DNA from: Bacteroidaceae bacterium
GTDB lineage: Bacteria; Bacteroidota; Bacteroidia; Bacteroidales; Bacteroidaceae
Reading direction: 5' to 3'
Assembly: GCA_024401215.1 (NCBI GenBank)
Contig: JAKSLL010000005.1
Coordinates: 30,387 to 94,386 of the forward strand
Length of the DNA: 64,000 nucleotides
The position numbers and the translations under genes are program-made. The first letter of the stretch is position 1. Each line of letters begins with the position of its first letter. The notes beneath the pieces are model-generated. The model made no database searches and was not told where the DNA came from. It saw only the letters and a list, made by a program, of their open reading frames with translations. Of the stretch, positions 42,193 to 50,088 are shown one piece after another.

Positions 42193-44382
42193 ATGGCTGC
42201 AAATCTCAGATTTAAAGTTGTAGACGAGGCGTTCAAGAGAGGTCCTGTCACAGTTGAACTTCCAAAACAGCGTCCAAGTGAGTACTTCGGTAAATATGTT
42301 TTCAACAAGCAGAAGATGTTCAAGTATCTCTCTGCTAAGGTTTACAAGAAGATGTGTGATGTCATCGACAATGGCGCACCATTCGACCGTGCAATTGCCG
42401 ACCAGGTGGCAGAAGGTATCAAGACTTGGGCTATTGAGAATGGCGTAACTCACTACACACACTGGTTCCAGCCACTTACTGAAGGTACAGCAGAGAAGCA
42501 TGACGGCTTTGTTGAGCATGACTGGAAAGGTGGTATGGTAGAAGAGTTTGAAGGTAAGCTTCTCGTTCAGCAGGAGCCTGATGCTTCTTCTTTCCCTAAT
42601 GGCGGTATTCGTTCTACATTCGAGGCTCGCGGTTATTCTGCATGGGATCCAACTTCTCCAGTGTTCATCATTGGTGATACTCTTATGATTCCTACAATCT
42701 TCATCTCTTACACAGGTGAGGCTCTCGACTATAAAGTGCCACTCAAGAAGGCTCTTTATGCTGTTGATAAGGCTGCTACAGCTGTAGTTCAGTACTTCAA
42801 CCCTGAGGTTACTAAGGTTGTTTCTAACCTTGGTTGGGAGCAGGAGTACTTCCTTGTAGATGAAGCGCTCTATGCAGCACGTCCTGACCTTGTTATGACA
42901 GGTCGTACACTTATGGGACATGACTCCGCTAAGAACCAGCAGATGGATGACCACTATTTCGGTTCTATTCCTGCTCGTGTTGAGGAATATATGCGTGACA
43001 TTGAAATCCAGGCTCTCGAACTTGGTATCCCTTGCAAGACTCGTCATAATGAGGTTGCGCCTAACCAGTTTGAGCTTGCTCCAATCTTCGAAGAGACAAA
43101 CCTTGCTGTTGACCATAACATGCTTATGATGTCTATCATGAAGCGTGTAGCTCGCAAGCATGGTTTCCGTTGCCTCCTCCATGAGAAGCCATTCAAGGGT
43201 ATCAATGGTTCTGGTAAGCACAATAACTGGTCTCTCTCTACTGACACAGGCATTCTTCTTCACGCACCAGGCAAGACTGCTCTCGACAACCTTCGTTTCG
43301 TGACTTTCACTGTTGAGACACTTAAGGCTGTTTATGATCATAACGGACTTCTCAAGGCTTCAATCATGAGCGCAACTAATGCTCATCGTCTTGGTGCTAA
43401 TGAGGCTCCACCAGCAATCATCTCTTCTTTCCTCGGAAAGACAGTGACTGAACTTCTTGAGCATGTAGAAAAGGCAGATGAGGACGCTCTCAATGTAGCA
43501 GGTAAGACTGCATTCCAGCTTGATCTCCCTTCTATCCCAGAACTTCTCATCGATAATACAGACCGTAACCGTACTTCACCATTCGCCTTCACTGGTAACC
43601 GCTTCGAGTTCCGTGCTGTAGGTTCAGAGGCAAACTGTGCATCAGCAATGCTCACACTTAATGCAGCTGTAGCAGAAGCTCTCATCGACTTCAAGGAACG
43701 TGTTGATGCTCTTATTGCTAAGGGTGAGTCAACAGAGGCTGCTGTTCTTAAGATTGTTCGTGAGGATATTAAGTATATAAAGCCAATCATCTTCAACGGT
43801 AATGGTTATGGTGATGAGTGGAAGGTAGAAGCTGCTAAGCGTGGTCTTGATTGTGAGACATCTGCTCCTATCATCTTCGATAACTACCTCAAGCAGGAGT
43901 CTATCAACATGTTCGAAAAGACTAAGGTTATGACTAAGTTTGAGCTTGAGGCACGTAACGAGATTAAGTGGGAGACTTACACAAAGAAGATTCAGATTGA
44001 GTCACGTATATTTGGTGATCTCTGTCTTAACCATATCATCCCTGTTGTCACTAAGTATCAGTCAATGCTCATTGACAATGTACATAAGGTTATGGGCATC
44101 TTCTCTGGCGAAAAGGCACATGCTATCTCTAAGGAGAACCTCTATATCATCGAGAAGATTTCTGACCATGAGTCATTCATCATCGAGAATGTAGAGAAGA
44201 TGGTTGAAGCTCGTAAGGTTGCAAACAAGATTGAGTCTGAGCGTGAGAAGGCTATCGCTTATCATGACACAGTAGCTCCTCTTCTTGAAGAAATCCGCTA
44301 CCATGTTGACAAGCTTGAGACTATCGTTGATGACGAGGCTTGGCCACTTCCAAAGTATCGTGAGCTCCTCTTCATCCGCTAA
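42193..44382 (+). CDS. Glutamine synthetase type III
   Basis: The enzyme assimilates ammonia into glutamine. At 729 residues it is of the GSIII size, far longer than GSI. It carries GSIII features such as THYTHWFQPLTEGTAEKHDG, FPNGGIRSTFEARGYSAWDP, and the ATP/glutamate motifs KGINGSGKHNNWSLS and NRTSPFAFTGNRFEFRAVGS. The C-terminal helical GSIII domain ends AWPLPKYRELLFIR. Codon choice is strongly biased, as expected for a highly expressed gene. It stands alone and is followed by a terminator. Confidence 0.96.
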   Translation: MAANLRFKVVDEAFKRGPVTVELPKQRPSEYFGKYVFNKQKMFKYLSAKVYKKMCDVIDNGAPFDRAIADQVAEGIKTWAIENGVTHYTHWFQPLTEGTAEKHDGFVEHDWKGGMVEEFEGKLLVQQEPDASSFPNGGIRSTFEARGYSAWDPTSPVFIIGDTLMIPTIFISYTGEALDYKVPLKKALYAVDKAATAVVQYFNPEVTKVVSNLGWEQEYFLVDEALYAARPDLVMTGRTLMGHDSAKNQQMDDHYFGSIPARVEEYMRDIEIQALELGIPCKTRHNEVAPNQFELAPIFEETNLAVDHNMLMMSIMKRVARKHGFRCLLHEKPFKGINGSGKHNNWSLSTDTGILLHAPGKTALDNLRFVTFTVETLKAVYDHNGLLKASIMSATNAHRLGANEAPPAIISSFLGKTVTELLEHVEKADEDALNVAGKTAFQLDLPSIPELLIDNTDRNRTSPFAFTGNRFEFRAVGSEANCASAMLTLNAAVAEALIDFKERVDALIAKGESTEAAVLKIVREDIKYIKPIIFNGNGYGDEWKVEAAKRGLDCETSAPIIFDNYLKQESINMFEKTKVMTKFELEARNEIKWETYTKKIQIESRIFGDLCLNHIIPVVTKYQSMLIDNVHKVMGIFSGEKAHAISKENLYIIEKISDHESFIIENVEKMVEARKVANKIESEREKAIAYHDTVAPLLEEIRYHVDKLETIVDDEAWPLPKYRELLFIR

Positions 44383-44427
44383 TTTAAGCTAAACGAATTA
44401 ATCCACACTGCATCAGCAGTTTATAAT

Positions 44428-44457
44428 AAAAGCCGTCACTCAAAAGTGGCGGCTTTT
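44428..44457 (+). terminator. Intrinsic terminator after glutamine synthetase
   Basis: aaaagccgtcact pairs with agtggcggctttt (one wobble) and a T-run follows. Confidence 0.88.
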
Positions 44458-44543
44458 TTATTGTAATAAAGGATTCCGTATATACAAATCTGTTACTTAT
44501 GATAAGCCTTCATCGTTATTTATTTGTGTTTTCTAGCGGTGAT

Positions 44544-44819
44544 TCAGTACACTCTTTGAGCATTTTTAAAGTCTTCATCAGGACTTTCATGGAAAGAGTC
44601 CAGATTGATGTAGTACATGAGCACAATTCTCACCATTGTTGCCAATCCATAGAAGCTCCACCTGCGATTCAGACTCTGTTGCTGCAGTGTCATGAGCAAA
44701 TTAGCAATCAAGGTGGTCCAAATTTGTATCTTGATAGCATTGCTGCTCTTGCCGTAGAAGTATCTGAGAGAGAAATTCTGCTTGATCTGCTTGAATAGCG
44801 ACTCTATCTGCCATCTGCG
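44544..44819 (-). pseudogene. IS4-type DDE transposase, C-terminal remnant
   Basis: The minus strand encodes 91 residues without a start: RRWQIESLFKQIKQNFSLRY, then FYGKSSNAIKIQIWTTLIAN, ending at a TGA (forward 44544-44546). This is the conserved end of IS4-family transposases, including the YREK-like region glutamate in QIESLFK. The rest of the gene and both IS ends are absent. At its truncated 5' side the sequence passes directly into kinase relic D. Confidence 0.85.
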
Positions 44820-44824
44820 TCTGT

Positions 44825-44855
44825 GGAGGGTGGAGTTGGGCTATAGGTGTTGCAT
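44825..44855 (-). repeat. Kinase gene 5'-end relic D
   Basis: On the minus strand ATGCAACACCTATAGCCCAA continues to CTCCACCCTCC, matching the first 31 bases of the kinase gene that starts at 48592 with two changes. The fifth codon is TAG, so nothing is encoded. Confidence 0.75.
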
Positions 44856-44882
44856 ATTTTTTTCAGAATGATATTCAGTTAA

Positions 44883-45575
44883 TTATTTGCAAATGCTTTT
44901 GAAAATGTCTAATATAATATCAGATCTATCCTCTTCACCGTAAGGCATTGCGCATTCTATCTCTTCCATAATGTTGGGACGTTTACAGAACGACATAAAT
45001 GCTTCAGTCACAAAATTTTTCAGTTCTTTATTCCCTTCTTTATTATATCTTTCGGTGAAGTCTGGACAATAGTTCAGTATGTAAACGACATCCTCAAAAT
45101 CTTTTGATCCTCTCAAATCTATTCCTCCACGCAAAGTTATTGCTTCAAGTTTCGATGCCACAAAATATAAGGCAGACATTATGTAAACGATTCGTCCGTT
45201 GGGAAGGGTGAAAGACACCCTATTTTTTATGCCAGGTTTGTACCACCTATTGGTAAAACCAAGATACTTTTCATCAGTAGGCATTATGTCAACCTCCTCA
45301 CCTTTGTAAAGCCATCTGCATATAACAGTTCCATCTTCTTTGTCTTCCTCAAAATGTTTCTTGCGAAGCATTTCTTCAAACTCCATCTTTTCCTTGAAAG
45401 AAAAGTATTCAACAACACAATCCACATCCATAGTTGGTCTTGGCTCCGTGGCAGCACTATCTGTTGCATACAATTGAGTTACAGAACCTCCAACGTATGT
45501 TACCTTTTCATTAAGATCCTCTAGTCCATCAGCTACATGTTGCAGTCTTTCTATATTACTTTTCTCCATAAGCAT
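44883..45575 (-). CDS. Nucleotidyltransferase-type toxin candidate (AbiEii-like)
   Basis: The 230-residue protein has the nucleotidyltransferase signature GGSVTQLYATD followed by TMDVDCVVEYF with the D-x-D metal pair (about residues 27-53), then SALYFVASKLEAITLRGGID, a helix common to AbiEii/MenT-like proteins. AbiEii toxins modify tRNA or other targets with nucleotides. The upstream gene overlaps by 20 bp and encodes a winged-helix protein, the layout of AbiE-type toxin-antitoxin pairs. Assignment to AbiEii proper is inferred from layout and motif, not from close similarity. Confidence 0.72.
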   Translation of the reverse strand: MLMEKSNIERLQHVADGLEDLNEKVTYVGGSVTQLYATDSAATEPRPTMDVDCVVEYFSFKEKMEFEEMLRKKHFEEDKEDGTVICRWLYKGEEVDIMPTDEKYLGFTNRWYKPGIKNRVSFTLPNGRIVYIMSALYFVASKLEAITLRGGIDLRGSKDFEDVVYILNYCPDFTERYNKEGNKELKNFVTEAFMSFCKRPNIMEEIECAMPYGEEDRSDIILDIFKSICK

Positions 45576-46086
45576 TCAAGAATTTATCAAGTTCTGCAAT
45601 AGCAACTTCTCGTTCTCTTACTCTACCCATACGCAGGGTGTCGATAATGGCAAGCAGTTTGTACAATTCATCATCTTGTCCCACTGCTTCTGGTACAGAA
45701 CTATACAGAGGTTCAATCGACTGTCCGCGCAAGGTTCCTTTTTTATAGGGCCAAACAAAAATCTCACTTCCTCCATTTATTGCTTCCTTAATAGGCGATG
45801 CAGAAACCGCAGTGGGAACTCCTCGTACTATCGCTCCAGGCTGAGCAGGAAAGACATACCTCAATCCATACACAAGGAAGTCTTTCAGCGCAAGCACTTG
45901 AACACGCTTCTTTGACACATCAACAAGACTTGCAATTCTGCACCTCTCCAATGCCTCGGAGATTTCAGAGGCGCTAATTCCAAGAGATACCGCCAAATCC
46001 TTGTTCAGCATATCCACGCCTTCGCTTGTTATCTTTTTCAAGAGTACCACTATGTCCTGTGGTCTCATTCCATTATGTTTTGCCAT
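45556..46086 (-). CDS. Winged-helix antitoxin/repressor candidate
   Basis: The 176-residue protein begins with a helix-turn-helix region (LNKDLAVSLGISASEISEAL, about residues 28-47). A middle segment reads YGLRYVFPAQPGAIVRGVPT, which I have seen in proteins paired with nucleotidyltransferases. It ends with a helical part. It overlaps the toxin candidate by 20 bp. A near-perfect palindrome sits 14 bp before its start over the promoter, as expected if the protein represses its own transcription. Confidence 0.68.
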   Translation of the reverse strand: MAKHNGMRPQDIVVLLKKITSEGVDMLNKDLAVSLGISASEISEALERCRIASLVDVSKKRVQVLALKDFLVYGLRYVFPAQPGAIVRGVPTAVSASPIKEAINGGSEIFVWPYKKGTLRGQSIEPLYSSVPEAVGQDDELYKLLAIIDTLRMGRVREREVAIAELDKFLNAYGEK

Positions 46087-46100
46087 ATACTCATATTGAT

Positions 46101-46148
46101 TTGCGATTCGCGAATTGCAAATTTAGGGCATAAATGACTAATATGCAA
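46101..46148 (-). promoter_or_regulatory. Promoter and palindromic operator of the nucleotidyltransferase module
   Basis: On the minus strand TTG (forward caa 46146-46148) and TAAATTTG (forward 46118-46125) are 20 bp apart. Directly downstream and overlapping the box is the palindrome ttgcgattcgcgaattgcaa (46101-46120), with one mismatch pair. The overlap fits autoregulation. Confidence 0.65.
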
Positions 46149-46244
46149 ATATTTTTAGATATACATAGTACTTTATTCTTGAAATTCATTGAATATTATC
46201 AATTGATCATCAAAACATACAATAGAAGAGCATTTTTTGTATGA

Positions 46245-46334
46245 TTATTTATAATATTTCCCACCTTGTCCGAGCACTTTCTCTGTTTTGTATTTACCAC
46301 TTTGGAGAGTGGAGTTGGGTTGTAGGTGTTGCAT
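46245..46334 (-). pseudogene. Kinase gene 5'-end relic C
   Basis: The minus strand starts MQHLQPNSTLQSGKYKTEKV and continues LGQGG before diverging to KYYK and a stop. The first 25 residues match the kinase at 48592 with three changes. The break occurs inside the glycine-rich loop. It lies between the nucleotidyltransferase module and higB. Confidence 0.8.
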
Positions 46335-46391
46335 TGACTATTAGTTTTCCTTAAAGGTCGTATAAAGATTCACTTGTTTATGAAATTTATG

Positions 46392-46432
46392 TCCACAAAA
46401 TTTGTGGAATTGTGAGATTGTGTATAACTTTG
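46392..46432 (+). promoter_or_regulatory. Promoter and palindromic operator of higBA
   Basis: TTG at 46402-46404 and TAACTTTG at 46425-46432 are 20 bp apart. A perfect palindrome, tccacaaaatttgtgga (46392-46408), covers the -33 element and is a good candidate HigA operator. Confidence 0.7.
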
Positions 46433-46451
46433 TTCTCAAATTTTCACAAAT

Positions 46452-46769
46452 ATGATAGTAGTATTTACTCAAGAATATCTTCAAGAGCTCTACGAATCAG
46501 GACAAGCGAGTGATAAAAAGCACCGCTTCCAACCACAGGTTGTGAAGAAATATGCAAAAGTCATTAACACCTTGAAGAGTGAAAGTGACGTAAACGGGCT
46601 CAACAAATACGGCTCTTTACATTACGAGCATCTTCATGGTGAAAAAGAGGGCATATCATCCGTCCGGGTAAATGATCAATACCGGATTGAGTTCACAGAA
46701 GATACCACAGGGGATAGCACCGTCGCAAACATTTGCAATATAATTGAATTGTCTAATCATTATAAATAA
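46452..46769 (+). CDS. higB: HigB-like RelE-fold toxin
   Basis: The 105-residue protein has the HigB layout: toxin gene first, then antitoxin. HYEHLHGEKEGISSVRVNDQ followed by YRIEFTED is the conserved core of HigB mRNA-cleaving toxins, with the basic and aromatic residues on the last strands. HigB cuts mRNA in the ribosome. higA follows 11 bp downstream. The pair is flanked by kinase 5'-end relics C and B. Confidence 0.86.
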   Translation: MIVVFTQEYLQELYESGQASDKKHRFQPQVVKKYAKVINTLKSESDVNGLNKYGSLHYEHLHGEKEGISSVRVNDQYRIEFTEDTTGDSTVANICNIIELSNHYK

Positions 46770-46780
46770 TATATATATAT

Positions 46781-47125
46781 ATGATACATTTAGAAGGAGT
46801 TAATCCTAATATGATAGCCAACAATCTTACCCCATTCTACGTGACACACCCCGGCGAGGTCTTGAAGGATGAGGTGGAGTGTCGTGGAATCTCCCAACGT
46901 GCATTAGCCGATCAGATAGGGATGTCGTACAAGGCACTTAACGAAATCCTCAATGAGCGTCGCCCTGTCACAATTGAGACTGCCATGCTCTTCGAAGCTG
47001 CCCTCGGCATTAGCGCAAAGACTCTCCTCAATCTTCAGATGGAATACAACATGTCACAGGTGCGCCGTAACAAGACTTTTCTCGACCGCCTGTCGTCTAT
47101 CAGAAAGATCGCTGCGGTACTATAA
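46781..47125 (+). CDS. higA: HigA-like antitoxin
   Basis: The 114-residue protein has the HigA core PFYVTHPGEVLKDEVECRGI and a helix-turn-helix of the XRE type (SQRALADQIGMSYKALNEIL). It neutralises HigB and should repress the promoter at 46392-46432. An alternative start at 46811 (MIANNLTP) is preceded at 11 bp by aaggag; the longer form was kept because the N-terminal MIHLEGVNPNMIANNL pattern is common in related antitoxins. Confidence 0.88.
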   Translation: MIHLEGVNPNMIANNLTPFYVTHPGEVLKDEVECRGISQRALADQIGMSYKALNEILNERRPVTIETAMLFEAALGISAKTLLNLQMEYNMSQVRRNKTFLDRLSSIRKIAAVL

Positions 47126-47195
47126 AGTCAAATCAAGTCAACTATCTTCAACAGAAGTAATGTATTGTTACATACATTCTGTTCACTCAATTAGC

Positions 47196-47306
47196 TTAGT
47201 ATAAGTGCTCTGCAAGGTTGGTTATTCCGAACCCACCTTGTCCGAGCACTTTCTCTATTTTGTATTTACCACCTTGAAGGGTGGAATTAGGTTGTAGGTG
47301 TTGCAT
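47196..47306 (-). pseudogene. Kinase gene 5'-end relic B
   Basis: The minus strand encodes 36 residues, MQHLQPNSTLQGGKYKIEKV then LGQGGFGITNLAEHLY and a stop. The first 33 match the kinase at 48592 with two changes and include the whole glycine-rich loop. The DNA is also highly similar from 47205 to 47306. It lies immediately downstream of higA. Confidence 0.85.
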
Positions 47307-47386
47307 AGATAATTATTGGGTTAAAGAGAATCACGATGCAAGTCTTAATACTTCTTTTTGATGACGTGTTTCTTCGTCCAACACAT

Positions 47387-48592
47387 CTATTTGCATATGA
47401 AGAGTAATAGTAGTATAATTATCATACACCCAAATAGGACTATTCGATTTATCTTTTCATTTCTTTTTTTATTACGTATCTTTTTTTCAATAAACTTTCG
47501 CTCCTTTTCTTCAATCAGATTTGCAACCTTTTCCAACTCTCTTTCCCTGTTCATTTCTTCACGAACTTTTCGCTCCGCTTCTGCTTTTGCACGAGCTTCC
47601 GCCTCTGCTTTTTCTTTTGCAGCCTTGGCTTCTGTCTCTTTGCGTTTTCGTTCCTCTTCTGCATGTTGCATTTCTGGAGTATAGAGAGTAGCTTCGTCAT
47701 CACTATTTACCACAGATGCAGAGCCATTGAGATTGGAGATGAACTCTTCAACGCTATGGGTGCGCTTACGCTTTGACTGCATTGCTGCATCAAGGGCATT
47801 GATGATATTCTGTGATATGTTCTTTGCCTTGAGTTCCTCGGTTGGTAATCCTTCGTCTTGAATGAGCATTGCCTCTGGTGGAGTATTACCAGTAAGCAAT
47901 TTGAATAGTGTTGCTGCGAGGGCATAGACATCGCTTTGAGGAGAGAAAGACTGAACACCTCCGAGCATATACTGCTCGTTAGGTGAATAGCCCTTGCTTA
48001 TTCCTACAGGCGTGGTGGTAGTACCCTCAGATGTTGTAGAATCGTACTGCTTGGCAACGCCGAAGTCGATAACGAAAATCTGTCCATCCTCTTGGCGCTT
48101 CATGATGTTGCCAGGCTTGATGTCGAGATGGTTCATGTTCTTGCTGTGGATGTACGAGAGAGCATCAGCTACATTCTTGATGTATCCAACGGATTCTGCC
48201 TCTGGTATGAATCCACGACGCTTCACCATATCGCTTAGCGACTCACCTTCGATATAGTCCATCACATAATAGGCAGTTCCATTCTCCTCAAAGATGTCAA
48301 GGATACGCACTATGTTTGGATGGTTCAACTTGAATATGGTACGAGCCTCTTTGATAAACTTCACTTTGAAGCGCTCAACAATCTCACGATTACCACTTGT
48401 TCCGATTGTCACATGACTCGTCGCCTCGTCACGGTCACAATACTCCTTGAAGAAAAACTCCTTGATGGCTACCTTGCCATCAAGCATAGTGTTCTCCGCA
48501 AGGTAGGTTATTCCGAACCCACCTTGTCCGAGCACTTTCTTTATTTTGTATTTACCACCTTGAAGGGTGGAGTTGGGTTGTAGGTGTTGCAT
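47387..48592 (-). CDS. Membrane-anchored Ser/Thr protein kinase 1
   Basis: The kinase domain (residues about 15-270) is complete: glycine-rich loop LGQGGFGITYLA (21-32), Lys44 in VAIKEFF, catalytic HLDIKPGN (155-162) and DFG (176-178). A charged coiled coil of E, R, K and A follows (about 300-375), then one C-terminal membrane helix (IVLFGCMIIILLLLFIC). HLD in place of HRD and GYSPNEQY in the activation segment are typical of bacterial kinases in Bacteroidetes. It is the last gene of the signalling cluster. Three truncated copies of its 5' end lie downstream. Confidence 0.92.
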   Translation of the reverse strand: MQHLQPNSTLQGGKYKIKKVLGQGGFGITYLAENTMLDGKVAIKEFFFKEYCDRDEATSHVTIGTSGNREIVERFKVKFIKEARTIFKLNHPNIVRILDIFEENGTAYYVMDYIEGESLSDMVKRRGFIPEAESVGYIKNVADALSYIHSKNMNHLDIKPGNIMKRQEDGQIFVIDFGVAKQYDSTTSEGTTTTPVGISKGYSPNEQYMLGGVQSFSPQSDVYALAATLFKLLTGNTPPEAMLIQDEGLPTEELKAKNISQNIINALDAAMQSKRKRTHSVEEFISNLNGSASVVNSDDEATLYTPEMQHAEEERKRKETEAKAAKEKAEAEARAKAEAERKVREEMNRERELEKVANLIEEKERKFIEKKIRNKKRNEKINRIVLFGCMIIILLLLFICK

Positions 48593-48647
48593 AGGTAAAT
48601 GATTGTTTAGATAGCGGATTAGTTACCTGTCATTTGGTTCTCTGTAA

Positions 48648-49067
48648 TTATTCAATACTATGCAACCACATATCATATTGTGCAATTAGTTGGGATATAT
48701 CATCTTTGAAGTATTTCTCTAGAGTATTCTTTAACTCGGCAAGTTTCTCCATTGATATCTTATCAGCAAAAGTTGAACTATCCACCAAACGAAATCCTTT
48801 ACTGATATTGTTATTATACCAGGTTACAACTCTACCCATATTTAATGGATATTCTTTTTGTGTCAAAACAGACAACACATATATATGTCCATTGTATGAT
48901 TCTTTATGCCTTATCTCCTCTATTGTACAAGTGCCATCAGGATTAATAATCAACTTATCGAACTTGTTACAAGGTTCAAGACTATGTACTATACACATTG
49001 GGCAATTATCCTCATTAATAAGGAAACACATAAAAGTTTTATCTACACTTACTAATTGGTCAGTCAT
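48648..49067 (-). CDS. Hypothetical protein of the signalling cluster
   Basis: I do not recognise this 139-residue protein. It has four cysteines in the first third (CFLINEDNCPMCIVHSLEPC), which could form a metal site, a middle part with beta-strand pattern, and a helical C-terminus (MEKLAELKNTLEKYFKDDIS). No signal peptide or membrane helix is seen. The opposite strand also has an open frame over nearly the same span, but strand and spacing agree better with the neighbouring minus-strand genes. Confidence 0.6.
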   Translation of the reverse strand: MTDQLVSVDKTFMCFLINEDNCPMCIVHSLEPCNKFDKLIINPDGTCTIEEIRHKESYNGHIYVLSVLTQKEYPLNMGRVVTWYNNNISKGFRLVDSSTFADKISMEKLAELKNTLEKYFKDDISQLIAQYDMWLHSIE

Positions 49068-49115
49068 TTTGGATTGCGGTTTTCTTTGATAAAATATAAA
49101 TGCAACATAAATGAG

Positions 49116-50087
49116 CTATGGGATGAGAACTATACGAAACCCAATAGCATATTGTCCTTTAGAAGTGTTTTGATTATCGCGTTTTGTAGATGTGCACAAT
49201 TCTTGCGAATGAAAACAATCCCCTCCACGAGCAATAGGCTCTCTAGAATATTCCCATGCCCAACTTTGGGAGCCATACCTATGACTTCCATAGTCTCCTA
49301 AACACCATTCTAGAGCGTTTCCACTCATATCATAAATACCAAGTTCGTTAGGATTCTTCTGACCTACATTATGAATGGTTCCTCCTGAATTTTCCGAGTA
49401 CCAGCCCACTGCGTTCAAACTGTTGCTTCCACTATACCTACAGCCAAGACTTTTTACACCTCCTCTTGCAGCAAACTCCCATTGTTCCTCTGTAGGAAGA
49501 CGAAATAGTTGACCGGTTAAAGAGTTCAGTTTTGATAAAAAATACAAACATTGCTCTCTACTTACATTAGTTATGGGCAGTTGATTTCCCTTTACGAAAG
49601 ACGGATTATTACCCATAACTTTTTCCCAAAGTTCCTGCGTCACTTCATATTTTCCAATATAGAAACTTGCCAATGTTACCCGAGAAAGCTTCGCACTAGG
49701 TTGATCACACTTGTCACCTTGCTTACCATCGGAGTGGACGTACTTCTCTCCCATAGTGAAAGTATCTCCTTCAACAAATATTACAGGATATGTTTGTCCG
49801 TTGTAACATAAAGCCTTTTGGGCATCATCCCAACGGAGAGCATTGCGTCTTTCGAGTTCAATTCTTTCCTGTTCTTCCTGCTCTTTACGAAGTCGTTCCT
49901 GTTCCTCACGCTCTGCCGCTTCTTTGCGGCGTTGTTCTGCCAATTGACGTTGTCTTGCCGCATTAGCAGAATTATTCTGTTTTTGTTTAGAGACTGCTGT
50001 TTGCTGTTTCTGGTTATTGTTATTGCGTTGTGCATAACTAAAAGAGGAGCACATTAGTAATAGTGCTATTGCGATAATTTGTTTCAT
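49116..50087 (-). CDS. Secreted SUMF1/FGE-fold protein
   Basis: A signal peptide ends near FSYAQ. A glutamine/arginine-rich coiled coil follows (residues about 40-85). The rest is an FGE-sulfatase (SUMF1) domain: ASFYIGKYEVTQELWEKVMG, FRLPTEEQWEFAARGG and GIYDMSGNALEWC. Near the end, ARGGDCFHSQELC carries one cysteine at the conserved second position, while the other is shifted by two residues from the formylglycine-enzyme cysteine, so canonical sulfatase activation is doubtful. SUMF1 domains also occur as binding modules in conflict and signalling systems. One base separates it from the DUF2971 gene. Confidence 0.85.
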   Translation of the reverse strand: MKQIIAIALLLMCSSFSYAQRNNNNQKQQTAVSKQKQNNSANAARQRQLAEQRRKEAAEREEQERLRKEQEEQERIELERRNALRWDDAQKALCYNGQTYPVIFVEGDTFTMGEKYVHSDGKQGDKCDQPSAKLSRVTLASFYIGKYEVTQELWEKVMGNNPSFVKGNQLPITNVSREQCLYFLSKLNSLTGQLFRLPTEEQWEFAARGGVKSLGCRYSGSNSLNAVGWYSENSGGTIHNVGQKNPNELGIYDMSGNALEWCLGDYGSHRYGSQSWAWEYSREPIARGGDCFHSQELCTSTKRDNQNTSKGQYAIGFRIVLIP

Positions 50088-50088
50088 A

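Larger units (their letters stand above)
44383..44882. other. Spacer with terminator, transposase remnant and kinase relic D
   Basis: The 500-bp gap holds the glutamine synthetase terminator (44428-44457), a minus-strand IS4-type transposase remnant (44544-44819) and, joined to its 5' side, a 31-bp piece of a kinase gene start (44825-44855). Confidence 0.75.

Noticed and set aside
42163-43341. Long open frame (392 codons) on the minus strand
   Set aside because: It lies opposite glutamine synthetase III, whose biased codons create open frames on the other strand. It has no recognisable protein features.
48634-49089. 151-codon frame on the plus strand
   Set aside because: It overlaps the minus-strand hypothetical gene at 48648-49067. 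Strand agreement with the cluster favours the minus gene, though neither has a family match.
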